Shown here piece by piece: positions 23,392-30,100 of a stretch of 35,049 nucleotides of DNA. A program made the position numbers and the translations under genes. The DNA is from Candidatus Hydrogenedentota bacterium (lineage in GTDB: Bacteria > Hydrogenedentota > Hydrogenedentia > Hydrogenedentales > JAGMZX01), in NCBI GenBank assembly GCA_018005585.1, contig JAGMZX010000015.1, forward strand, positions 1 through 35,049, in the 5' to 3' direction. The notes under the pieces were generated by a model. The model was given only the letters and a program-made list of their open reading frames with translations. It had not been told where the DNA came from and made no database searches. Every line of letters begins with the position of its first letter. Position 1 is the stretch's first letter.

Positions 23392-24363
23392 ATGTTCAAG
23401 AAAAAACGCATTGCCATGCTGCTGGTATTGGCCGCCGCGGCATACATCGGCTGCCAGTACGGCGTCTGGCTGGCCGCGGGCGGTCTCGCGCTGCTCGTGC
23501 TGATGCTCGGCGGACTCTCCGCGTTGCAGTATGCCCGTGCCCATCGCGGCTTCGACCGCCTGGCCGCGCTGCGCCCGCGGTACGGCGTCGCGCGGCTCGT
23601 GGCCGATGCGCAGGCGCGCCACGGAGGCGCGGAAACGTTTTCCTTCGTTGTCCTGGGTGACACGCGGAACCGCGTTCGCGTCACTTCCCGGGTATACGAG
23701 CGCGTTGCGGCGGAAGAACCGGTCATGGTCTTCCACACCGGCGATATTGTCCGTCACGGTACGGCGCGCGAGTTTCTCGAGAACCATATCGCGCTCCTGG
23801 AAAGGGCCCTGGCCGGAATTCCCATGTTCTGCGTGCCAGGCAACCACGAACGGGGCGCGCGCCGCGATTTCGCGGCATTCCAGGCGATCTATGGCGACGA
23901 CAAGTTCGCGTTCGACCTTGGCCCGTGCCGCTTTGTCGGGTTCAACAACAGCCGGGGCCGCCGCGTAACCGGGGCGGACCTCGCTTTTCTCGAACAGGAA
24001 CTCGCAAAGCCCGGCGCCCGGTTCCGCTTTGTGTTCTTCCACATTCCGCCCGCATTCTTTGAGGCCACCTTCGCCAGCGATTCGAAACGCCGCGGTTTCA
24101 AGGAGAATGCGGAGACATTGCACGCGCTGTTTGCCCGGCACGGCGTAACCGAGGTGTTCATGGCGCACATCCACGGGTACGCTTCCACGGTAATCGGCGG
24201 GGTTCGCTACACCCTGACCGCGGGCGGCGGCGCGCCGCTGAGCCGCCGTCTCGCCGCAGAGGGCCGCGCGCACCACTACGTTGTGATACAAGCCGCGCCG
24301 CAGGAAGTGCGCCGCGAAGTGGTGTATCTGCGCGATGAACAATGGGTGCGTGAGAACGGGTAA
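23392..24363 (+). CDS. Membrane-anchored calcineurin-like metallophosphoesterase
   Basis: The product has 323 residues from ATG 23392 (AGAGGGA upstream). Two hydrophobic segments occupy residues 7-42. The catalytic domain has the metallophosphoesterase motif series: VVLGDTRN (GD at 89-90), HTGDIVRHG (GD at 117-118), VPGNHERG (GNHE at 150-153), FFHIPP (His217) and MAHIHG (His259, His261). The first motif lacks the usual DxH, with Thr-Arg in place of the His region; this is seen in some calcineurin-like subfamilies. The family hydrolyses phosphomono- or diesters using two metal ions. The gene is divergent from the importer fusion (163-base gap) and codirectional with the phosphodiesterase downstream. 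The substrate is unknown. Confidence 0.87.
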   Translation: MFKKKRIAMLLVLAAAAYIGCQYGVWLAAGGLALLVLMLGGLSALQYARAHRGFDRLAALRPRYGVARLVADAQARHGGAETFSFVVLGDTRNRVRVTSRVYERVAAEEPVMVFHTGDIVRHGTAREFLENHIALLERALAGIPMFCVPGNHERGARRDFAAFQAIYGDDKFAFDLGPCRFVGFNNSRGRRVTGADLAFLEQELAKPGARFRFVFFHIPPAFFEATFASDSKRRGFKENAETLHALFARHGVTEVFMAHIHGYASTVIGGVRYTLTAGGGAPLSRRLAAEGRAHHYVVIQAAPQEVRREVVYLRDEQWVRENG

Positions 24364-24369
24364 CCGCGC

Positions 24370-24397
24370 GCCTTCGCCGTGGTGCCTTCGCCGTGGT
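24370..24397. repeat. Perfect tandem 14-bp direct repeat
   Basis: The word gccttcgccgtggt occurs twice head to tail in the short gap between the metallophosphoesterase and phosphodiesterase genes. It may be a chance slippage product. Confidence 0.6.
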
Positions 24398-24424
24398 TGA
24401 GACCGCTCTGCTACAATCAGACTC

Positions 24425-25999
24425 ATGCCGCGATTTCTCTTGATAGGACTCGACGGCGCGGAGCCGTCGCTGGTGGCGCGCTGGATCGATGAAGGGCGTC
24501 TGCCGCATCTTGCCCGGCTTGCGGAGCGCGGCGCGTTCCTGCCCGCGGCAAGCACGATGCCCTGCGCAACGTTCCCCGCATGGGCCACGTGCGTGACAGG
24601 CGTGGGGCCGGGCCGTCATGGCCTGTTCGATTTCACTGGGATGCTGCCCGGCCAGTACGCGATTCAATTCACGAACGGCACGTTTCGCAAGGCGCCCGCA
24701 ATCTGGAACGTGCTTTCAGAGGCAGGCAAACGCGTCTGTGTCGTGGGCGTGCCCGGCACGTATCCGCCTGAGCCGGTGAACGGCTGGTTCGTGTCCGGTT
24801 TCGATTCGCCCGTAGCGACGCGCATCGACGCCTCCTTCGTGTACCCGCCCGAACGCTATCCCGAAGTGCGGGACTGGCGCTTCGCCGATTTCCAGGAATC
24901 GGACATCGGACCCGGCTGGCACGACCGCGCATTGCCGCTGTTGTTGCGCGCCATCGACGAAAAGGCCGCCATTGCACGGCGCCTGCTCGAACGCGAGCCG
25001 TGGGATTTCTTCATGGCCGTCTTCGGCGAATCTGATACCGTGGCGCATCACTTCTGGATGTTCCACGACCCCCATTCGCCGCGGTTCCGCCCCGGTCACG
25101 AGCACGCGATCCGCGACGTGTACGAGCGGCTCGACGCGGCGGCCGGCGCGCTGGTTCAAGCTGCGGGCGAAGACGTCGTCACGGGCGTGGTCAGCGACCA
25201 CGGTTTCGGCGGCGCGGGCACGGGCGTGCTGCATCTCAACAATTGGCTGGCCGAGCGCGGCTACCTCCGTTTCCGCCGCGCGCGCGGCAGCCTGCTGAAA
25301 CGCGCGGCGCTGACCTGCGTGCCCGGGCGCTGGCGCGGCGCGTTGTTCCGCCGGTTCAGCCACGCGGCGGCGCAGGCCGAGTCGCGCGCGCGTTTCGCCG
25401 GCATCGACTGGTCCGCCACGGCCGCCTGGTCCGAGGAACTGAACTACTTCCCGTCGGTCCGGGTAAACCTTGAAGGCCGCGAGCCGCGGGGGCAGGTGCG
25501 CGCGCGGGATTACGGACCTTTTGTGCGCGATCTCTGCCGCGAAATAGAGGGGTGGGGGCCCGTCGTGCGGGCGTGGCCGCGGGCGGAACTCTACGAGGGT
25601 CCCTGGGTCGAGCGCGCGCCCGACATCGTCCTCGAACTCGCGCTCGAGAACGGCTACTCGCACTCGTGTCTGCGCGCGCGCGGCGGGCCAGGCTTCCGGC
25701 GGCTGCGGCCTGAAGAATACCCGGGCGGCAAAGAGCACGGCATGAACGGCACGCACCGCCCGATGGGTGTGCTGCTCTTGTCCGAGCCCTGCGCGGCAAT
25801 ACGCGCGCGCCTCGAAGACGTCGCGCCGACGGTCCTGGCCGTGCTGGGCGTGCCGGCGCCGCCGATGGAAGGCCGCGCGCTGCTGGGCGCCGGGGCGGGC
25901 GCCGCGCCCCCCGCGTTCGGCCAGGAACAACGGCCCTACACGCCGGACGAGGCGCGCGCCATCGAGGGCCGCCTGCGCGCGCTGGGGTATTTCGAATGA
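24425..25999 (+). CDS. Type I phosphodiesterase / nucleotide pyrophosphatase family protein
   Basis: The protein has 524 residues and belongs to the alkaline-phosphatase superfamily. Metal- and phosphate-binding positions are visible: Asp10 in LLIGLDGAEP, nucleophile Thr49 in CATFPAWATCVTGV, the following PGRHGLFDF, Asp204 and His208/209 in GESDTVAHHFW, Asp258-His259 in VVSDHGFGG, and a late His in EHGMNGTHRPMG. The protein has no signal peptide, so it appears cytoplasmic. Relatives are annotated as alkaline phosphatase family proteins or nucleotide pyrophosphatases and are often found beside glycosyltransferases. Its stop overlaps the start of the GT4 gene in an ATGA, implying coupled translation and a shared role. 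It could act on a nucleotide-sugar or phosphoglycan; that is inference. Confidence 0.9.
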   Translation: MPRFLLIGLDGAEPSLVARWIDEGRLPHLARLAERGAFLPAASTMPCATFPAWATCVTGVGPGRHGLFDFTGMLPGQYAIQFTNGTFRKAPAIWNVLSEAGKRVCVVGVPGTYPPEPVNGWFVSGFDSPVATRIDASFVYPPERYPEVRDWRFADFQESDIGPGWHDRALPLLLRAIDEKAAIARRLLEREPWDFFMAVFGESDTVAHHFWMFHDPHSPRFRPGHEHAIRDVYERLDAAAGALVQAAGEDVVTGVVSDHGFGGAGTGVLHLNNWLAERGYLRFRRARGSLLKRAALTCVPGRWRGALFRRFSHAAAQAESRARFAGIDWSATAAWSEELNYFPSVRVNLEGREPRGQVRARDYGPFVRDLCREIEGWGPVVRAWPRAELYEGPWVERAPDIVLELALENGYSHSCLRARGGPGFRRLRPEEYPGGKEHGMNGTHRPMGVLLLSEPCAAIRARLEDVAPTVLAVLGVPAPPMEGRALLGAGAGAAPPAFGQEQRPYTPDEARAIEGRLRALGYFE

Positions 26000-27102
26000 C
26001 GTTGCGCATCGCCATGGTGGGCGCATGCCCGTATCCCGTGCCGCAAGGCTCGCAAGTGCTGTTGCGCGATACGGCGCTTGCCATGCGCGCCCGCGGCCAC
26101 GAAGTGCATCTCGTCGTGTATGGCCGCGGCCTGGGCGAAGACACGAGCGGCCTGCCCGTTCATCGCGGGCGGCGCATGTGGGGCGATTCCCGCACCCAGG
26201 CCGGCCCGTTCCCCGCAAAGCCGCTGCTCGACCTGGACCTCGTGCGCGTGCTGCGCCGCGTCGTGCGCGAGCACCGCATCGACGTGGTCCACGCGCACAA
26301 CTACGAGGCGCTGCTCGTCGCGCTATGCGCGCGCAAACGGCCTATCGTCTACCACGCGCACAACGCCATGTCGGACGAATTGCCGTATTACTTCAACGGC
26401 AGCGCGCTGGCCGCCTTCGTGGGACTCCGCCTCGACCGGCGCGTCCCGCCCCGCGCCGACCGTGTGATCGCGCCGCACCGGCGGCTCGCGGGGCACCTGA
26501 TCGTCCGCGGCTGCGACCCGGCGCGGGTGGCCGTCGTGCCGCCGCCGCTCGACGCTGCGCAGTTTGCGCCGTGCACCGTAGGCAAGAACACGCCGCCGAT
26601 CCTCTACGCGGGCAACCTGGACCCCTACCAGAACCTGGGCCTGCTGTACCGCGCCATGGAACTGCTGCGCCTCCGGCTGCCCGAGGCGCGCCTGCTGATT
26701 GCAAGCGAGCAGGCGCCGCGGACGCCGCAGGCGGAATTCGTCTATACGCCCGACTTCGACGCGCTGCTCCCGCTGCTCGCCGAGGATTCGGTATTCGCCG
26801 TGCCGCGCGTCTCCTGGTCCGGTTACCCGATTAAACTGCTGAACGCAATGGCGGCAGGCAAGGCCATCGTGGCCTGCGAAAGCGCTGCCTACCCCGTCAT
26901 CGACCGGGAAAGCGGGCGCGTCGTGCCGGATAACGACCCCGAGGCATTCGCGGGCGCGTTGCACGAATTGGCCCTCAACCCCAGACTCCGCGCCGAACTC
27001 GGCCTCCGCGCCCGGGAGACCATCCTTGCCGAGCACCGGCCCGACCTTGTCGCGGAACAGCTCGAAGCGTTGGACCTGAAACTGCTCGAAAGCCGCGCCT
27101 GA
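25996..27102 (+). CDS. GT4-family glycosyltransferase
   Basis: The product has 368 residues and a GT-B fold. The N-terminal domain begins LRIAMVGACPYPVPQGSQVLLRDTA, with the glycine-containing loop and HEVHLVVYG strand. IDVVHAHNYEALLVAL and VYHAHNAMSDELPYYF follow at about 95-130. The C-terminal nucleotide-sugar domain has PPILYAGNLDPYQNLGLLYRAM, a shortened middle section, and the YPIKLLNAMAAGKAIVACES motif at about 275-297, in which the usual E-x7-E pair of GT4 enzymes is not clear. The gene is translationally coupled to the upstream phosphodiesterase. The donor and acceptor are not predictable. Confidence 0.88.
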   Translation: MTLRIAMVGACPYPVPQGSQVLLRDTALAMRARGHEVHLVVYGRGLGEDTSGLPVHRGRRMWGDSRTQAGPFPAKPLLDLDLVRVLRRVVREHRIDVVHAHNYEALLVALCARKRPIVYHAHNAMSDELPYYFNGSALAAFVGLRLDRRVPPRADRVIAPHRRLAGHLIVRGCDPARVAVVPPPLDAAQFAPCTVGKNTPPILYAGNLDPYQNLGLLYRAMELLRLRLPEARLLIASEQAPRTPQAEFVYTPDFDALLPLLAEDSVFAVPRVSWSGYPIKLLNAMAAGKAIVACESAAYPVIDRESGRVVPDNDPEAFAGALHELALNPRLRAELGLRARETILAEHRPDLVAEQLEALDLKLLESRA

Positions 27103-27185
27103 GGCAAGGTCCGGCGGAACCCCGCGATGAGGCTCTTGGTCATTTTTTGAGATCCGGTTGCAGGCGCGGTTTTTGTGCCCGTGCA

Positions 27186-27214
27186 TTGTCGATTCGCCAA
27201 TATCGGGGTATACT
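27186..27214 (+). promoter_or_regulatory. Sigma-70-like promoter of aqpZ
   Basis: TTGTCG (27186-27191) and TATACT (27209-27214) are separated by exactly 17 bases, with a predicted transcript start near 27221 and a leader of about 95 bases before ATG 27316. This is among the best promoter matches in the window. Confidence 0.55.
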
Positions 27215-27247
27215 TAGTTGTGGGAGAGGCCTGCGTCACCAAAGATG

Positions 27248-27261
27248 ACAAGGGCCCTTGT
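27248..27261. promoter_or_regulatory. Perfect 14-bp palindrome in the aqpZ leader
   Basis: ACAAGGGCCCTTGT is a perfect palindrome lying about 30 bases after the predicted transcript start and 54 before the ATG. It could be an operator for a dimeric regulator; with no central loop it is unlikely to act as an RNA hairpin. Chance occurrence is possible. Confidence 0.3.
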
Positions 27262-27315
27262 ATTCTGGACAAGAGGCGGACCAACAGCGGGCCATAACGA
27301 AAGAAGAGGTGTATC

Positions 27316-28011
27316 ATGTCACTTTTCAAGCGTTCAGCAGCGGAGTTTATCGGAACATTCTGGCTGGTTTTGGGAGGATGCGGCAGCGCGGTACTGGCGG
27401 CGGCCTTTCCCGACGTTGGAATTGGCCTCTTGGGGGTGTCGCTCGCCTTCGGTCTGACCGTGCTCACGATGGCGTTCGCCATCGGGCATATTTCCGGCTG
27501 TCATCTGAATCCCGCGGTTTCCGTCGGATTGGTGGCTGGCGGACGTTTCAAGGCGTCAGACCTGCCGGCCTATGTCGTGGCCCAGGTTCTCGGGGCCATC
27601 GCTGCGGCGGGCGTGTTGTACGTCATCGCCAGCGGCAAGGCGGGCTTTGACTTGAGCGGTGGTTTGGCATCCAACGGATATGCCGCGCATTCCCCAGGCG
27701 AATACTCGTTGACAGCCGGTCTCGTCACGGAAATCGTTATGACCGCCATGTTCCTGTTCGTCATCCTTGGGGCAACGGACAAGCGCGCGCCTCAAGGATT
27801 CGCTCCCATCGCCATCGGCCTGGGGCTGACGCTTATTCATCTGATTAGCATTCCCGTGACCAACACCTCCGTGAATCCCGCGCGAAGCACAGGACCGGCG
27901 CTTCTCGTAGGCGGATGGGCTCTGCAGCAACTGTGGCTCTTCTGGGTGGCTCCGATTATCGGTGCGGCAGTCGCGGGCATCGTCTATCGCTGGTTTGAAA
28001 AAGAGAGTTGA
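27316..28011 (+). CDS. aqpZ: Aquaporin Z, water channel
   Basis: The protein has 231 residues, full length for the family, with AGAGG upstream of the ATG. Six helices and both half-helix NPA motifs are present (HLNPAVS at 65-67, SVNPARS at 187-189). The aromatic/Arg filter residues equivalent to E. coli AqpZ Phe43, His174, Thr183 and Arg189 appear as Phe45, His175, Thr184 and Arg190, which predicts water selectivity rather than glycerol. The N-terminus ([25 protein letters not shown]) is closely similar to proteobacterial AqpZ. Neighbours are unrelated and the gene has its own promoter, so it is a stand-alone unit. Codon use seems less GC-skewed than its neighbours, which may indicate later acquisition; I did not measure this. 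Confidence 0.95.
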   Translation: MSLFKRSAAEFIGTFWLVLGGCGSAVLAAAFPDVGIGLLGVSLAFGLTVLTMAFAIGHISGCHLNPAVSVGLVAGGRFKASDLPAYVVAQVLGAIAAAGVLYVIASGKAGFDLSGGLASNGYAAHSPGEYSLTAGLVTEIVMTAMFLFVILGATDKRAPQGFAPIAIGLGLTLIHLISIPVTNTSVNPARSTGPALLVGGWALQQLWLFWVAPIIGAAVAGIVYRWFEKES

Positions 28012-28037
28012 CGCCTTCAAGCACGCTGCCCCATCAG

Positions 28038-28082
28038 AACCGGCAAGAAGTCGCACGCGGCGATTTCCGCAAGTTGCCGGGT
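28038..28082 (+). terminator. Long-stem hairpin after aqpZ
   Basis: Nine bases at 28038-28046 pair with 28074-28083 with one bulged G, enclosing a small inner gcgg/ccgc stem. It begins 27 bases after the aqpZ stop in the convergent gap with the radical SAM gene. No T run follows, so it may be an RNA 3'-end structure rather than a classical terminator. Confidence 0.25.
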
Positions 28083-28291
28083 TGACACGACCAAACGGGT
28101 GTTGGCCGGGAATGCGGCGTCAAGCCCCCGGCCTGCACTCCCAACCGGTGTCGGTTTGGCTATTCAGCAGCCGCTGAGGGCGGTCACATTCGTCGAAGGG
28201 AGCAAGCTTGATGCCGCGGGCGAGGAAGCCGGTATCCCCCTGCTCCCGTCCGCTCGGCGGCTGACTGCGCCCTCTGCTCCAATGCCCGCCG

Positions 28292-29221
28292 TCACCGGCT
28301 TGAGGAGGTGCTGGCCCTGTAATAGACCAATGCCCCGACCGGCGCGGCGACGATGCGGCCGGCCGCGAGCAGGCCCCCGATATAGCCGTCGGCATGCGCT
28401 TGCGCGAGGCCCAGCCCTTCCGCTACGTCCCGCGCGGTGGCCGGGTGCCGCCGGATGAGGTCGAGCACGTCGTCGATGCCGGCAGGCGCGCCCGGCGCGC
28501 GGGCGGCATGCGGGAATTCGGCGATGATTTCGGCGGGGGGCGTGAAGAGTGGCGCGAATTCGAGCAACTGCTCCCGGGAAACGCCGCGGGCGAACCCTTC
28601 GGCCGGCGGGCGCGAAACCGTGTTCAATTGCACCCGGTCGGGCCGGATCCGCGCCGCGCAGGCCGCGATGCGGCGCATGGCCTCGACGGTGCCGGTGTAA
28701 CCCGCGAGCACGAACACCTCGAGCCAGTACTGGCCGCTGAACTCGCCGCGGAACGCCTCGAGCCCTGCCACCATGCGCTCGAAGGAGAACCCCGCAGGCG
28801 GCCGGTTCACGGCCTCGAACGCCGCCGCATCGCCCGCGTCGAGCGAGGGCGAAACGAGATCCGCGCGGCGCAACGAGGCCCGCGCCTCCGGCTGCCAGAG
28901 CAGAGACCCGTTGGTCAGCACCGCCACGGGAACGTCCGTCATCGCCTTGATGCGTTCGATAATCTCGCCCAGCCGGGAGTGCAGCGTGGGCTCGCCGGAG
29001 CCGCTGAACGTAATGTAATCCGGTCGCGGTTCCAGTTTCTCTTTCAGTTCCGCGAGCAGGGGTTCGACGGGCGCCCATTCGCGGCGTTCGGTGGTCAGGC
29101 GCGTCGTGCAGCCGAGCTGGCAATAGATGCAATCGTACGTGCACGTCTTGAAGGGGACAAGGTCGACGCCGAGCGATAAGCCGAGGCGCCGCGAGGGGAC
29201 CGGTCCAAACACGTACGGCAT
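28292..29221 (-). CDS. Radical SAM protein with C-terminal winged-helix-like region
   Basis: The product has 309 residues. The 4Fe-4S motif CxxxCxxC is C27-T-Y-D-C31-I-Y-C34, in the sequence VPFKTCTYDCIYCQLG. ITFSGSGEPTLHSRLGEII (glycine-rich SAM-binding region) and VAVLTNGSLLW follow. The opening GPVPSRRLGLSLGVDLVP is characteristic of the COG0731-type radical SAM proteins. Residues about 240-300 (IDDVLDLIRRHPATARDVAEGLGLAQAHADGYIGGLLAAGRI) form a winged-helix-like module. The reaction is not known; such proteins often occur as orphans. It starts 3 bases after the upstream lipoprotein stop, so it is the third gene of the CehA operon. Confidence 0.9.
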   Translation of the reverse strand: MPYVFGPVPSRRLGLSLGVDLVPFKTCTYDCIYCQLGCTTRLTTERREWAPVEPLLAELKEKLEPRPDYITFSGSGEPTLHSRLGEIIERIKAMTDVPVAVLTNGSLLWQPEARASLRRADLVSPSLDAGDAAAFEAVNRPPAGFSFERMVAGLEAFRGEFSGQYWLEVFVLAGYTGTVEAMRRIAACAARIRPDRVQLNTVSRPPAEGFARGVSREQLLEFAPLFTPPAEIIAEFPHAARAPGAPAGIDDVLDLIRRHPATARDVAEGLGLAQAHADGYIGGLLAAGRIVAAPVGALVYYRASTSSSR

Positions 29222-29224
29222 GGC

Positions 29225-30100
29225 TTACCACCCATCTCCGGGGTCATCGCTTTCGCCCGTGCGCAATACGGACGCGTCCGGAGGCGTTTCTTTCGCGGGC
29301 TCCTGCGGCGCCGCATCCGTCGCGGTCTGCGCTTCGGCCGCCTTTTCCTCCGGCGATACGACCCGGAACAGAAACACGCGCGAGTCCGTGCCGGCGTAAC
29401 CCTGGAGCGCGCCCCAGTGGATGCCGTACGCGCCCGGCTCCAAGGGCCCGTCCAGCCGCAGTTCTGCAAGCAGGCGTTCGGGCTCGTCGATGGGCCGCAC
29501 GCTGACCGGCAGCGCGCGGACGGGCGCCCAGACGTGCTGCGCGTAGTTCGGGGTCTCGAGGTCCGCATCGGAAGCCTCGACATCCCGCATCTGATGGATC
29601 TGCACGTCATATTCCGGCATCTTGAAGCAAATGATCGTGGGCTGGGCCGTTTCCGTGGTGAACGTGATGTCTTTCTTGGCGGCATGAACCAGGCCGAATT
29701 CGCGGGTAAGGTATCGCTTGGGCTCGGTGCGGTCGATTTCGAGATAGCGGTAGTTCTCAAACAGGTACACGCCGCGCGCAATCGGCAGCGGCCACAGCCG
29801 CGCCTCCGTCACTTCGGTCGTGCCCGGCGCGGCCACTACCGTCAGGCGGCCCGGCGTGTAGCCCGTCTTCATCAACGTTAGATACAGTTCGCCGGGCACG
29901 CACCGCACTTGGTATAACCCGCGTTCGTCGCTGGCCGCCTGCGCGTTCTGGTCCGGTACGGCAACGGCGACACCGGGCAGTGCTTCGCCGGACACGTCGA
30001 CGACCGTTCCCCGGATCACCGCGGTGCGATCGCATCCGGCGAAGGCGAGGCCCGCGACCATGCAAATCACGGATAACCGTGATGCCTTACGACTTCTCAT
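29225..30100 (-). CDS. Lipoprotein with carboxypeptidase-regulatory-like domain
   Basis: The product has 291 residues. A basic n-region and hydrophobic helix end in lipobox FAGC, with Cys at residue 23. Residues about 28-100 form a carboxypeptidase-regulatory-like / CNA-B-type beta domain (RGTVVDVSGEALPGVAVAVPD, DERGLYQVRCVPGELYLTLMKTGY). The remaining 170 residues are beta-rich (TAQPTIICFKMPEYDVQIHQMRDV, ERLLAELRLDGPLEPGAYGIHW) and end in an Ala/Glu/Pro-rich tail. The start overlaps the last 14 bases of the CehA gene. The protein is probably anchored in the outer membrane and may assist the metallohydrolase. No enzymatic motif was found. Confidence 0.82.
   Translation of the reverse strand: MRSRKASRLSVICMVAGLAFAGCDRTAVIRGTVVDVSGEALPGVAVAVPDQNAQAASDERGLYQVRCVPGELYLTLMKTGYTPGRLTVVAAPGTTEVTEARLWPLPIARGVYLFENYRYLEIDRTEPKRYLTREFGLVHAAKKDITFTTETAQPTIICFKMPEYDVQIHQMRDVEASDADLETPNYAQHVWAPVRALPVSVRPIDEPERLLAELRLDGPLEPGAYGIHWGALQGYAGTDSRVFLFRVVSPEEKAAEAQTATDAAPQEPAKETPPDASVLRTGESDDPGDGW

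Noticed and set aside
23229-23738. Upstream extension of the binding-protein/permease fusion to 23738
   Set aside because: The extension overlaps the metallophosphoesterase gene on the other strand and would bury the signal peptide that begins at 23228.
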